Positions 44,497 to 53,782 of a stretch of 64,000 nucleotides of DNA are shown here, one piece after another; the stretch's first letter is position 1, and each line of letters opens with the position of its first letter. A program made the translations under genes and the position numbers. The stretch spans positions 248,001 through 312,000 of the forward strand of contig NZ_FCNY02000006.1 in NCBI RefSeq assembly GCF_001544575.2, written 5' to 3'. The notes under the pieces are model-generated. The model saw only the letters and a list, made by a program, of their open reading frames with translations, was not told the DNA's origin and made no database searches. This DNA comes from Caballeronia cordobensis. GTDB lineage: Bacteria; Pseudomonadota; Gammaproteobacteria; Burkholderiales; Burkholderiaceae.

Positions 44497-45798
44497 ATGA
44501 TGTTCCGTCGAGCCACCACGCGCGTTTTGCTGCTGCTATGCGCGATGTATTTCATCACCTATATCGACCGGGTCAATGTCAGCACGGCGGCCAGCCAGTT
44601 CGGCGCCGAGCTCGGTCTTTCGCACACGCAGGTCGGTTTCGTGTTTTCCGCATTCGCCTATCCGTATCTCGTGTTTCAAATCATCGGCGGATGGGTGGGC
44701 GACCGCTTCGGGCCGCGCCGCACGCTCACGCTGTGCGCGATCATCTGGGCAGGCGCCACCGTGCTGACCGGTCTCGCGGGCGGCTTCTTCTCGCTGATCG
44801 TCGCGCGCGTGCTGCTCGGCCTCGGCGAAGGCGCGACCTTTCCGACCGCGACGCGCGCCATGTCCAACTGGATGCCCGCCGACCAGCGCGGCTTTGCGCA
44901 GGGCATTACGCATGCGGCATCGCGCATCGGCAATGCGGTGGCGCCGCCGCTCATCGTCTGGCTCATGGTCGCGACGAGCTGGCGTGGCGCGTTCATCATC
45001 ACGGGCATCATCAGCTTCCTGTGGGCGGTGGCGTGGGTCTTCTACTTCCGCGACAATCCGCGCGATCATCCGCGCATTACGGAATCGGAATGCGCGACGC
45101 TCGCGAGCTACTCGGGCGTGAAGCAACGCGCGCCGGTGCCGTGGCGCACGCTGCTCGGCCGAATGGCGCCCGTCACCGCCGTGTACTTTTGCTACGGCTG
45201 GGTGCTGTGGCTCTTTCTCGGCTGGATTCCGCAGTACTTCCTGCACAGTTATCACATGCAGCTTGGCAAGTCGGCGCTGTTCGCGTCCGGCGTGTTCTTC
45301 GCGGGCGTGCTCGGCGACTGGCTCGGCGGCTCGGTGACGGACCGCATCCTGAGAAATAGCGGCAACGTGCGCCTCGCGCGCAACGTGATGGTGGGCGTAT
45401 GCATGGCGCTGACGCTGCTGTCGCTCGCGCCGATCATGCTGGTCTCCAATATCTCCATCACGCTCGCCGCAGTCTGCCTGTCCGCCGGCTTCTTCTTCAA
45501 CGAGATGACGATCGGTCCGATGTGGTCCGTGCCGATGGACATCGCGCCGAAGCATGCGGGCACGGCCGCCGGCATCATGAATTCCGGCTCGGCGCTCGCG
45601 GCGATCATCAGTCCGGTTCTGGGCGGCTGGCTCATCGATCGCACCGGCAACTGGAACCTGCCCTTCACGGTGTCGATGATTCTCATGGCCGTCGGCATCG
45701 TCCTCTCGTTCACGATGCGACCGGATCGCACGCTCGAGGTGGAGGAGGAAAAGGACAAGGAAAAGGACGACCCGGCGCACGGGCGCAAGTTCGTGTGA
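44497..45798 (+). CDS. MFS transporter (anion:cation symporter type)
   Basis: A 433-residue twelve-helix major facilitator carrier of the ACS family, which imports organic acids such as phthalate, glucarate and tartrate. Motif A is GGWVGDRFGPRRTL near residue 70, and IDRVNVSTAASQF near residue 20 is the family start. AGGAG lies three bases before the first of two adjacent ATGs (44497 and 44500), so either may be used. The C-terminus is charged (EEEKDKEKDD). It sits inside the GntR block and probably imports the substrate of the upstream enzymes. Confidence 0.9.
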   Translation: MMFRRATTRVLLLLCAMYFITYIDRVNVSTAASQFGAELGLSHTQVGFVFSAFAYPYLVFQIIGGWVGDRFGPRRTLTLCAIIWAGATVLTGLAGGFFSLIVARVLLGLGEGATFPTATRAMSNWMPADQRGFAQGITHAASRIGNAVAPPLIVWLMVATSWRGAFIITGIISFLWAVAWVFYFRDNPRDHPRITESECATLASYSGVKQRAPVPWRTLLGRMAPVTAVYFCYGWVLWLFLGWIPQYFLHSYHMQLGKSALFASGVFFAGVLGDWLGGSVTDRILRNSGNVRLARNVMVGVCMALTLLSLAPIMLVSNISITLAAVCLSAGFFFNEMTIGPMWSVPMDIAPKHAGTAAGIMNSGSALAAIISPVLGGWLIDRTGNWNLPFTVSMILMAVGIVLSFTMRPDRTLEVEEEKDKEKDDPAHGRKFV

Positions 45799-45819
45799 CC
45801 TTGCCAGCGGAGCGGTTCT

Positions 45820-45870
45820 ATGCATTCTGCATGCAATGAACCGCATCGAATAACGCATGCAGCATTCAAT
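45820..45870. repeat. intergenic copies of the GCATGC-core dispersed repeat
   Basis: Two elements lie between the MFS gene and the enoyl-CoA hydratase gene: ATGCATTCTGCATGCAAT at 45820-45837, which matches 57388-57405 inverted over 18 bases, and AATAACGCATGCAGCATTC at 45849-45867. Confidence 0.65.
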
Positions 45871-45883
45871 CCAAGGAGGCGAT

Positions 45884-46666
45884 GTGGCGGAACCATCCAT
45901 CCTGACCGAGCGCGACGGCGATATCGCGACGGTCGTCATCGACCGGCCCGAGAAGCTCAACGCAATGACCAAGCATCTCTGGCGCTCGCTGGGCGAAACC
46001 ATCGAGACGCTGTCCGGCGACGATGCGCTGCGCTGCATCGTGCTGCGCGGCGCGGGCGAAAAGGCGTTCTCGCCGGGCAACGACATCGGCGAATTCCGCA
46101 CGGATCGCGCCAATGTCGAGCAGGCGCGCAGCTACGGCGCGATCATGCATCGCACTTTGCATGCATTACGCGAATGCCGGCATCCGATCGTCGCGATGAT
46201 TCACGGCATCTGCGTGGGCGGCGGCCTCGAAATCGCGGCGATGTGCGATCTGCGCATCTGCGGCGAATCGAGCCGCTTCGGCGTGCCCATCAAGAATCTC
46301 GGTCTCGTCATGGCGCATGCGGAAATGGAGGGGCTCGTGCGTCTTGCGGGACCGGCCGCCGCGCTGGAGATACTGCTCGAAGGCCGCATTTTCGACGCCA
46401 GGGAAGCGCTTGCGAAAGGGCTCGTCACGCGCATCGTCGCTGACGCGGACGTCACCGCGCACGCTTACGAAACCGCGCGGCGCATCGCGGACGGCGCGCC
46501 GCTCGTCGCGCGCTGGCACAAGCAGTTCGTGCGCCGCGTGATGGACGCGGCGCCGCTCACCGAAGCGGAACGCGACGAAGGTTTCGCCTGTTTCGGCACC
46601 GAGGATTTCCGCACGGGCTATCAGGCGTTTCTCGACAAGACCCAACCGCAATTCAAGGGGCGTTGA
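45884..46666 (+). CDS. enoyl-CoA hydratase/isomerase family protein
   Basis: A 260-residue crotonase-superfamily protein. The acyl-CoA-binding segment ATVVIDRPEKLNAMTKHLWRSL and the oxyanion-hole signature HGICVGGGLEIAAMCDLRICGESSRFG near residue 105 are both clear. The GTG at 45884 is chosen because AAGGAGG lies four bases before it and the length then fits the family; the frame from the ATG at 45857 would contain the ribosome site. It is one base ahead of a CoA-transferase gene, so the pair probably activates and transforms one acyl-CoA. The substrate is unknown. Confidence 0.86.
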   Translation: MAEPSILTERDGDIATVVIDRPEKLNAMTKHLWRSLGETIETLSGDDALRCIVLRGAGEKAFSPGNDIGEFRTDRANVEQARSYGAIMHRTLHALRECRHPIVAMIHGICVGGGLEIAAMCDLRICGESSRFGVPIKNLGLVMAHAEMEGLVRLAGPAAALEILLEGRIFDAREALAKGLVTRIVADADVTAHAYETARRIADGAPLVARWHKQFVRRVMDAAPLTEAERDEGFACFGTEDFRTGYQAFLDKTQPQFKGR

Positions 46667-46667
46667 C

Positions 46668-47900
46668 ATGGCGGACACGAAACTGGCGGCGGGCGCGGGG
46701 CCGCTCGCGGGCATGCGGGTGATCGAGCTCGCGCACATCATGTCGGGGCCGATCTGCGGGATGATGCTCGCGGACATGGGCGCGGATGTCATCAAGGTCG
46801 AAAAGATTCCGAATGGCGACGATTGCAGGCGTTTCGCGCCGATTCTCGCGAGCGGCGAGTCGGCCTCGTTCATGATCGTCAACCGCAACAAGCGGGGCAT
46901 CGCGCTGAATCTGAAAACGGAAGGCGGCAAGGAAGTGCTGAGGAAGATGCTCGCGAGCGCGGATGTCGTGACCGAAAACTATCGGCGCGGCACGATGGAA
47001 AAGCTCGGCATGGGCTACGACACGCTCAGGGCGGCGAATCCCGGCCTCATCTATTGCGCGATATCGGGCTATGGCCGCAGCGGGCCGATGGCCGACAAGG
47101 GCGGCTTCGATCTCATCGCGCAAGGGCTCAGCGGCCTCATGAGCATGACCGGCGAGCCGGGGCAGGCGCCGATCAAGGCGGGCTCGCCCGTCACCGATAT
47201 CAACGCGGGCATTCTGGCGGCGCTCGGCATCAGTGCGGCCTATGCGCGAAAGCAGGCGACGGGTCTCGGCCAGATGGTCGATACGTCGCTCTTCGAAGCG
47301 GGCCTGCAGCAGATGTACTGGGCCTTCGCGAACTACTTCGCCGATGGCACCGTGCTGCCGAAAGCGGGTTCCGCGAATCCGACGAGTGCGCCGTATCAGG
47401 CGTTTCGCACCCGCGACGGCTGGGTGAATATCGGCGCGGCGAATCAAAGCAACTACGAGCGTCTCGTCGACGTGCTGAAGATTCCCGGTCTCGCCGACGA
47501 TGCGCGCTTTCAGACCAACGCGGGGCGGCTCAAGCATCGCGAGGCGCTCGTCGAGATCCTGAGCGCGCGGCTCGCGGAACGCACGACCGGCGAGTGGCTG
47601 GCGAGCTTCGACGAAATCGGCCTGCCGAGCGGCGCGGTGCTCGGCGTGCCCGAGGCGTCGTCGCATGAGCAGGCCATCGCGCGGGGGATGATCGTCGAGA
47701 CGGCGCATCCGCTCGCGGGCCCGATGCGCGGCATCGGCTTGCCGATTCATTTCTCCGAGGGATGCACGAAGGCGTCGCGTCCCGCGCCGCTTCTTGGACA
47801 GCACACAGGCGAGGTGCTCGGCGAGTACGGCTTCGACGAGGCGCGCATCCAGGCGCTCAAGGACGAAGGCGCGATTCTCGAAACCGGGGTTCCGGCATGA
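46668..47900 (+). CDS. CaiB/BaiF (family III) CoA-transferase
   Basis: A 410-residue class III CoA-transferase. Diagnostic segments are GMRVIELAHIMSGPICGMMLADMGADVIKVE, VNRNKRGIALNLKTEGGKEV and the TDINAGILAALGISAAYARK segment, in which the Asp near 172 is the likely CoA-carboxylate anchor. It moves CoA from a donor acyl-CoA (often succinyl-CoA) to an organic acid. It follows the enoyl-CoA hydratase by one base, so the two are one translational unit. Confidence 0.9.
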   Translation: MADTKLAAGAGPLAGMRVIELAHIMSGPICGMMLADMGADVIKVEKIPNGDDCRRFAPILASGESASFMIVNRNKRGIALNLKTEGGKEVLRKMLASADVVTENYRRGTMEKLGMGYDTLRAANPGLIYCAISGYGRSGPMADKGGFDLIAQGLSGLMSMTGEPGQAPIKAGSPVTDINAGILAALGISAAYARKQATGLGQMVDTSLFEAGLQQMYWAFANYFADGTVLPKAGSANPTSAPYQAFRTRDGWVNIGAANQSNYERLVDVLKIPGLADDARFQTNAGRLKHREALVEILSARLAERTTGEWLASFDEIGLPSGAVLGVPEASSHEQAIARGMIVETAHPLAGPMRGIGLPIHFSEGCTKASRPAPLLGQHTGEVLGEYGFDEARIQALKDEGAILETGVPA

Positions 47901-47910
47901 CACCGTGCGA

Positions 47911-47953
47911 GCCGATGGTTTTATGCATGCATCATTCATCATGCAGAATGCAG
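47911..47953. repeat. intergenic copy of the GCATGC-core dispersed repeat
   Basis: Between the CoA-transferase and DSD1-family genes lies GCCGATGGTTTTATGCATGC followed by a second arm that contains CATGCAGAATGC. The preceding GAGCCGATGG also precedes the copy at 36556. Confidence 0.6.
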
Positions 47954-47967
47954 CGGCGCTATGATCG

Positions 47968-49149
47968 ATGCCTGATCCCACTTCAACGCCACGACTCGCC
48001 ATGACGCTCGCACCTCCTCCTGCCGCCCGCGTGGGCGACGCCCTCGCATCCGTCGCCACGCCTTCCCTGACGCTCGATCTCGATGCGTTCGACGCCAATC
48101 TCGCGACCATGTCCCGATTCGCCGCACAGCATGGCGTCGCCTTGCGGCCGCATGCGAAGGCGCACAAGTCCAGCGAGATCGCGAAGCGTCAGATCGCGGC
48201 GGGCGCGGTCGGCGTGTGCTGCCAGAAGTTGTCGGAGGCGTATCCGTTCGCGGCGGCGGGCATCGCGAGCATTCATGTGAGCAACGAGTTCGTCGGCGTG
48301 GACAAGCTCGCGATGGCGGTCGAACTCGCATCGCACGTGCGCCTTTCGGTGTGCGTGGATGCGTTGCCGCAAGTGCGCGCGCTCGGCGAAGCGGCCGCGC
48401 GCGCCGGCGTGACGATCGACGTGCTGCCCGAGATCGATGCCGGTCAGCATCGCTGCGGCGTGACGAGCGAGGATGCGCTGCTCGCGCTCGTCGACGGCAT
48501 CGCCGCGCATAGCGCATTGCGCTTCGCGGGCATTCAGGCGTATCACGGCGGCATCCAGCACGTCGCCGACTGGAGCGCGCGCAAGCTCGAAGCGCAGCGC
48601 GCCGCGGACATTGCCGCACGCTATCTGCGCGCGCTCGATGCACGCGGCGTGCAATGCGGCATCGTGACGGGCGGCGGCACCGGCACGGTCGAATTCGATG
48701 CGGCGAGCGGCGTCTTCACCGAATTGCAGCCCGGCTCGTATCTGTTCATGGACGGCGACTACGGCGGCATCGGCTGGGGTGGCGAGTTGCGCTGGCGTCA
48801 CAGCCTTTTCGTGCTGTCGACGATCATGAGCGCGACGCGGCCCGGCATGGCCGTGTGCGACGTCGGCCTGAAAGGTCTCGCGGTCGATTCAGGCTTGCCG
48901 CGCAGCGAGCGATGGCTCGATGCGACCATCGAGGCCGCGCTGACCTACTGCAGCGCGAACGACGAGCACGGCATGCTGCAAGCGCAGCATGCGCCCGGCG
49001 AAGACTTCGCGCCGCTCGTCGGCCAGCGTCTGCTGTTGCCGCCCGGACATTGCGATCCGACCGTGAATCTCTATGACGAGTACGTGTGTTACCGAGGCGA
49101 GCGCGTGACGGACATCTGGCCGATCGATGCGCGCGGTCTCTCGCGCTAG
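47968..49149 (+). CDS. DSD1-family PLP enzyme (D-threonine/3-hydroxy-D-aspartate aldolase type)
   Basis: A 393-residue fold-type III PLP enzyme of the D-threonine aldolase/D-serine dehydratase group. The PLP Lys lies in RPHAKAHKSSEIAK near residue 66; the phosphate site is GIVTGGGTGTVEF; the metal ligands are in LLPPGHCDPTVNLYDEYVCY, where His and Cys bind a divalent ion. The group includes 3-hydroxyaspartate aldolase (BhcC), which splits or forms beta-hydroxyaspartate from glycine and glyoxylate, and this matches the glyoxylate-type aminotransferase at 39.2 kb. A second Met at 48001 is an alternative start. Its stop overlaps the convergent FUSC gene by four bases. Confidence 0.87.
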   Translation: MPDPTSTPRLAMTLAPPPAARVGDALASVATPSLTLDLDAFDANLATMSRFAAQHGVALRPHAKAHKSSEIAKRQIAAGAVGVCCQKLSEAYPFAAAGIASIHVSNEFVGVDKLAMAVELASHVRLSVCVDALPQVRALGEAAARAGVTIDVLPEIDAGQHRCGVTSEDALLALVDGIAAHSALRFAGIQAYHGGIQHVADWSARKLEAQRAADIAARYLRALDARGVQCGIVTGGGTGTVEFDAASGVFTELQPGSYLFMDGDYGGIGWGGELRWRHSLFVLSTIMSATRPGMAVCDVGLKGLAVDSGLPRSERWLDATIEAALTYCSANDEHGMLQAQHAPGEDFAPLVGQRLLLPPGHCDPTVNLYDEYVCYRGERVTDIWPIDARGLSR

Positions 49150-50195
49150 GCCGCGCGTTCCTTGGGCGGATAGATCGTCGCGATCAGCGCATCGAGATCC
49201 GCGACGATCAGACCGACGACGAACTGCGCCACTTCCTGCGCACCGTGCGTCGGTTCCTGCGTGGCGAGCATGTGCTTGAGCCCGCTCACGGAAGCACGCA
49301 CGCGCGCAAGCTTCTCATCGTCCTGACGCGTCGACGCAAGCACGCCCGCAAGCGCCTCGAACGCGGCCTGCAATTCGCGGCCCGTTGCGCCGAGGCGCGC
49401 GGCACACGCCTCGCGATCCGAACGCGATACCGCCTTCGCAAGAAAGAGCGCATCGCTATGTAGACGCCGCAGAAAGGGCGCGGCTTTGTCGATGGCGTCG
49501 GAGCGGCGATTCTGCACGAGCACGATGATGTGTTCGCGCGCGGCTTCCTTCAACGCGTCGTCGAGCGCTTGTTGCGCGTCGGTGCTTTGCGTTTCGAGGT
49601 GTTGCGCACGGGCGTCGTCCGGTTCTCCCGACAGATACAGCCCGATCAGACGGCCGAGACTGCTCAAGGTATCCGCGACGCTGCGATGCGCGGCGTCGAG
49701 CGCGCGATTCGGCCACAGCGCCGACACGACGAACGACGACGCCGCGCCGATCAAGATCTCCAGCACGCGATGCATTGGCCGCTCGAATGGCGAGCCCGGT
49801 CCCGCGGGAATCAGCACGACGATCACGAGCGTCACGCAGGCGAGCCTGAACGCGGGCTGCTTGGCGCTCAACGCGGCGAGCGGCAGCAGCGCGACGCTGA
49901 AGACGGCAAGCGGCGGCGCGCCGCGCTGCATCGCGACGATGCCGAGCACGCCCGCGACCGCGCCGATGAATGCGCCGATGATCTGGTCGCGCGCCGTATT
50001 GACCGCTTGCGTGAGGCTCGGCTGCGTCACCACGACGAGCGTCGTGATGAGCGCCCAGTATCCTTCGGGCAACGCGGCGAGCCGCGCAGCGCCGTAACTG
50101 ATCGCGCAACTCATGAGGGTGCGCAGCAGCCGTCTTGCTTCGGGCGCGCCGAAGAAGGCCTGCAAGCTGAATGAGGAAGGGGATATCGCTGCCAT
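49146..50195 (-). CDS. FUSC-family membrane protein (aromatic acid exporter/fusaric acid resistance-like)
   Basis: A 349-residue membrane protein of the FUSC family. The N-terminal half has about five hydrophobic segments, including ISYGAARLAALPEGYWALITTLVVV, where the YWA segment is typical; the second half is a soluble helical region. Members are linked to export of aromatic acids, though short ones like this lack the full two-repeat layout. The ATG at 50195 is chosen by homology; the longer frame from 50324 carries a basic extension. Function here unknown. Confidence 0.75.
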   Translation of the reverse strand: MAAISPSSFSLQAFFGAPEARRLLRTLMSCAISYGAARLAALPEGYWALITTLVVVTQPSLTQAVNTARDQIIGAFIGAVAGVLGIVAMQRGAPPLAVFSVALLPLAALSAKQPAFRLACVTLVIVVLIPAGPGSPFERPMHRVLEILIGAASSFVVSALWPNRALDAAHRSVADTLSSLGRLIGLYLSGEPDDARAQHLETQSTDAQQALDDALKEAAREHIIVLVQNRRSDAIDKAAPFLRRLHSDALFLAKAVSRSDREACAARLGATGRELQAAFEALAGVLASTRQDDEKLARVRASVSGLKHMLATQEPTHGAQEVAQFVVGLIVADLDALIATIYPPKERAA

Positions 50196-50361
50196 GCGTG
50201 CATTATGCCAATGCAGCGCGCGGCGAAACGGAAGAAGAACCGCGGAAGGGCCGACGAGGCAACGAGAGACAAGGCGGCGCACATGCCCCCGCTTGCGGAG
50301 CATGCTGCCGCCCTGGTATCGCAACGAACCGAAGCTTTCGACGAAACGTCAGGGTGTGTCG

Positions 50362-50547
50362 TCAGGTGAGCATCGGCACCGCTTCGATCAGCGCAAGCCC
50401 GAGTAACGCCCCGAGGGTCGCGCCGATGAGCTTCGGATGCCAGCGATCCAGATGCAGCGCCGTGAGCAGCGCGCCGATCAGGATGACGCCGAGCAAAGCG
50501 AAAACCACCACCAGATAGCCGATTTCGAACTCGTTATTGATAAGCAC
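50362..50547 (-). CDS. small membrane protein (61 residues)
   Basis: A 61-residue protein with two hydrophobic helices (YLVVVFALLGVILIGALLTAL and LIGATLGALLGLALIEAVP). The GTG at 50547 has GGGAGG eight bases upstream, a strong site that decides this start over the frame from 50589. No family is recognised. It lies between the FUSC gene and the receptor-cytochrome gene, all on the minus strand. Confidence 0.55.
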   Translation of the reverse strand: MLINNEFEIGYLVVVFALLGVILIGALLTALHLDRWHPKLIGATLGALLGLALIEAVPMLT

Positions 50548-50675
50548 GACGCTGGCCTCCCGCCGGCACGAAAACCGGCTGACTCGCACATTGCGCCGCG
50601 CTGCGGCACGTGTCGGTCCGCCCGCGCGACACTTTCAGTATATATCACGTTGTGATGTATTCAAGCATGACGCAC

Positions 50676-51893
50676 TTAGCGGCCCGGCCCGGCATTCAGC
50701 GGCAAGGCCGACGCGCGCGCACTGTCGGCGGTCATTTTCGATGCGCCCGGCTTGTAGCCGTTCGATAGCAGCAGGAAGGCCATGATGTCGGCGTAATCCT
50801 GATCCTTCATCTTGCCCGGACGATCCGCCGGCATGTTGGTCGCCATGTAGTTGAAGATGCCGCCCACCGTGAGATGAGAATTCGATGCCGGTGCGAACGA
50901 CGGGCCTTGCAACGCGGGCGCCGTCACGCCCTGAAGCTGCGCGCCGTGGCACTTCGCGCACGCGCTCGAATAGAGCGTCTTGCCGTGCGTCGTTTGCGCC
51001 TGCTCGAACGATGGCGGCGCGATGCTCCCTTCGTTCGCGATCTTCACGACGCGGCCCGCGCGCGCGGCGTTCATGTCCGCGAGGACGATGCCGGCATGCC
51101 TGAACGATGAGGTCGAAGGCGCGTCGAGATAGCGCGCGGCCGATGCCGTTTGCGCCGGCAAGCTCCATGGCTTCGTCAATGCCTGCAGGCGGCCCTCGTT
51201 GCTCAGGGACGCGAGCGCATCGTCGATGCGCGAGCGCAAGGCCGCCGTCTTGTCGCCGAACGCGAAGGTCAGTTGCCAGTCCGCGTACGGCGAATCGGCG
51301 GGGGCCACGGCGAAGCTGCGTTCCGGATGCGCGTTGCGATAAGCGACGACCGCGGGATACCAGACGATCGCGCGTTGCGCGCGTCCGTTCGCCACGGCTT
51401 CGACCGTCGCCGCCGAGGTGTTCTCGAGATCGAGCGTCACGTCCTGCTGCTGCACGGCGATCAATTGCGCCGGGCTCGCATACGTCGCGGCGATGGTGCG
51501 CTTCGCGGCCGCTTTCAGTTCGGCGCCGGGCGCTTCGATGCTCACATAGCCCGCGCGCAGATAGCCGCGTGAGAAGCGCATCCTGCTGTCGGCCGCATCG
51601 GCGACGGCGGAGCGCGGAAAGCCCGCGATCACATCGCAGTTGCGTGCGAGCGTCCTGTCGAGTTCCTTGAGCGATACGCCGTCGTCGTCGCCTTCGCCGA
51701 TGCCGTCCGCAACGAACGTCGCCGCAATTCTGGCCCGCGCGAAGACGGCTTGCGCGACACCGCGATCCAGCGCCGCCGAAGGACTGCCGGGAAACGTGCA
51801 GATTTTCACGGCGGCTTCGGAGGGCGAGGGCGCGAGCGCGATGCATGCGGCCAGCATGCCCGCCGCGCGAATGGAGTGAAATGGATGATTCAT
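50676..51893 (-). CDS. fusion of a periplasmic receptor domain and a c-type cytochrome (XoxJ/XoxG-like)
   Basis: A 405-residue exported protein. After a signal peptide (ending PSEAA) the residues about 28-250 look like a type 3 solute-binding fold of the MoxJ/XoxJ kind that accompanies PQQ methanol dehydrogenases. The last part is a class I cytochrome c with CAKCH at 312-316 and a likely Met ligand in NYMATNMPADRPG. In known systems these are two separate proteins. It follows the dehydrogenase by 73 bases on the same strand and should carry electrons from it. The start (51893) is the first Met after the upstream gap. Confidence 0.82.
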   Translation of the reverse strand: MNHPFHSIRAAGMLAACIALAPSPSEAAVKICTFPGSPSAALDRGVAQAVFARARIAATFVADGIGEGDDDGVSLKELDRTLARNCDVIAGFPRSAVADAADSRMRFSRGYLRAGYVSIEAPGAELKAAAKRTIAATYASPAQLIAVQQQDVTLDLENTSAATVEAVANGRAQRAIVWYPAVVAYRNAHPERSFAVAPADSPYADWQLTFAFGDKTAALRSRIDDALASLSNEGRLQALTKPWSLPAQTASAARYLDAPSTSSFRHAGIVLADMNAARAGRVVKIANEGSIAPPSFEQAQTTHGKTLYSSACAKCHGAQLQGVTAPALQGPSFAPASNSHLTVGGIFNYMATNMPADRPGKMKDQDYADIMAFLLLSNGYKPGASKMTADSARASALPLNAGPGR

Positions 51894-51966
51894 GTCGATA
51901 CGTCCGAAGAGGTGTGTGAACACCGCGAACGCGCGCTGCAACGCGCTCGCGGTTCGATCGAATGGG

Positions 51967-53706
51967 TCAGGCGCGATTGAGCGCGAACACATAGAGCGTG
52001 CCGCCGCGCGGCACCTTGTCCGCGGCCTTCGCCATGGGTCCGCCCCAGATCGGGTTGGCGCCGCCGTAGCCCGCGAGAATCGCGACGTATTCCTTGCCGT
52101 CGATCTCGTAGACCGAAGGCTGCGCGATGATGCCGCTCGCGAGCTTCGGGCTTTGCCACAAGACCTTGCCGGTCTTTTCATCGAACGCGTAGAGATGGCC
52201 GTCGAGCGAGCCGCTGAATGCGAGGCCGCCCGCCGTCGTCGCGACGCCGCCGTTCCAGGGCAGTTTGGTCCAGTGGCTCCAGACCTTCTTGCCCGTATCG
52301 ACGTCGATCGCCTGCAGTTCGCCATAGCCCTTGCTGTTGGGCTCGGGCTTGATCTCGAAGCCTTCGCCGAGATAGGGCAGGCCTTCCATGTACGTCACCG
52401 ATTTGCCCGACAGCGACATGCACGCATGCAAGGCCGGCACGATCGCGAGATGCGTCTCCGGATCGTACGAAACCGACCACCAGTTCTTGCCGCCGAGGAA
52501 ACTCGGGCATGTTTCGATGGTGGTGCCCGTCTTCGGATACTTGGCGGGGTCCTGAATCGGCTTGCCATCGTCGGTATAGCCGGTGACGGATGTCGCCGTG
52601 ACGAAGGGGCGCGCGTAGATCAGCTTGCCGTTGCTGCGATCGATCGCATGGAAGAAGCCGTTGCGGTCCGCGTGAATGATCGCGTCGTAATCCTTGCCCT
52701 GATACTTGATGTTCGCGAGAACCGGCGTATTAACGCCGTCGTAGTCCCAGGTGTCGTGCGTCGTGTATTGATAGTGCCACTTGAGGTCGCCCGTTTTCGG
52801 ATCGAGCGCGAGCAGCGAATCGGAATAGAGATTGTCGCCGGGCCGCAGATCGGCGAGCCACGGCCCCGGATTGCCGACGCCCCAGTAGAGCGTCCTGCTC
52901 TTGGCGTCGTAGGTGCCGGTCAGCCATGCGGGCGCGCCGCCATGCTCCTGCATGCCATCGGGCCAGGTGTTGCCGCCGGGTTCCTTCGCGCCGGGCACGG
53001 TATAGCGTTTCCACAGTAGTTTGCCGTCGTTGGGATCGAGTGCCGCGATGAAACCGCGCGCGCCATACTCGCCGCCCGAACTGCCGACGACGAGCGCGCC
53101 GTCGAGCGCGAGCGGCGCAAGCGAGAACGCATAGCCGACGCCGGGATCGAACATCGCTTTCTTCCATACGAGCGCGCCGGTTTGCGCATCGAGCGCGGCC
53201 ACTTCACCGTTCAGCATCGCGACATAGACGTTCTTGCCGTACAAGGCGACACCGCGATTGATCACATCGCAACAGGCGGTCTTGAACGATCGCGCATCGA
53301 GATTCGGCTCGTATTTCCAGAGCTGCTTGCCCGTTGCGGCATCGAATGCGTAGACGTTGTCCTTGGGCGTGGTCACGAAGAGATAGCGTCCGTTGACGAT
53401 AGGCGTCGCTTCGAAGCCTTGCTGAAGTTCCTTCGGAAACTTGTAGCTCCAGACCTGCTTCAGGCCCTTCACGTTGCTCGTGTCGATCTGCTTGAGCGGC
53501 GAATGCGCGTGACCGTTATACGTGCGGTAGTACGTGAGCCAGCCCGGATCGTCTTGCGCGCTCGTGAGGCGTTCATAGCTGACATCCGGATACTGCGCCG
53601 GCGTGCCGCCCGCCGCGATGGCCTGATGCTGCGCCACGCCGAACGCCGCGACGGCGCCTGCTGCGAGTGCCGCGATGCGCATGGCCGGACTGAAGCGAGT
53701 CTTCAT
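51967..53706 (-). CDS. PQQ-dependent alcohol dehydrogenase, lanthanide-type active site
   Basis: A 579-residue periplasmic quinoprotein of the methanol/ethanol dehydrogenase family, with a signal peptide and an eight-bladed propeller. The vicinal disulfide pair is Cys145-Cys146 (ACCDV). The catalytic Asp321 sits in THDTWDYDGVNTP, and Asp323 two residues on is the extra metal ligand that marks lanthanide-dependent enzymes (XoxF, ExaF/PedH); calcium enzymes have Ala or Ser there. Glu213 (GGEYG) is a likely further metal ligand. It oxidises primary alcohols and hands electrons to the cytochrome downstream. A sigma-54 promoter match lies 77 bases upstream of the ATG. Confidence 0.9.
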   Translation of the reverse strand: MKTRFSPAMRIAALAAGAVAAFGVAQHQAIAAGGTPAQYPDVSYERLTSAQDDPGWLTYYRTYNGHAHSPLKQIDTSNVKGLKQVWSYKFPKELQQGFEATPIVNGRYLFVTTPKDNVYAFDAATGKQLWKYEPNLDARSFKTACCDVINRGVALYGKNVYVAMLNGEVAALDAQTGALVWKKAMFDPGVGYAFSLAPLALDGALVVGSSGGEYGARGFIAALDPNDGKLLWKRYTVPGAKEPGGNTWPDGMQEHGGAPAWLTGTYDAKSRTLYWGVGNPGPWLADLRPGDNLYSDSLLALDPKTGDLKWHYQYTTHDTWDYDGVNTPVLANIKYQGKDYDAIIHADRNGFFHAIDRSNGKLIYARPFVTATSVTGYTDDGKPIQDPAKYPKTGTTIETCPSFLGGKNWWSVSYDPETHLAIVPALHACMSLSGKSVTYMEGLPYLGEGFEIKPEPNSKGYGELQAIDVDTGKKVWSHWTKLPWNGGVATTAGGLAFSGSLDGHLYAFDEKTGKVLWQSPKLASGIIAQPSVYEIDGKEYVAILAGYGGANPIWGGPMAKAADKVPRGGTLYVFALNRA

Positions 53707-53782
53707 CGTTGTCTCCTGGGTATTGTCGGTACGACGCCTTTCGAATATCGATAGCGATGCGAAGCAGTTGCGGCCTCATCGA

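Noticed and set aside
39193..49149. A complete beta-hydroxyaspartate cycle
   Set aside because: Only two of the four enzyme types (aminotransferase, aldolase) are present; no dehydratase or imine reductase is in the window.
50639..50660. AT-rich palindrome (ATATCAC-GTT-GTGATGT) near the end of the receptor-cytochrome gene as an operator
   Set aside because: It may be a weak terminator; symmetry is short, so I did not list it as a feature.
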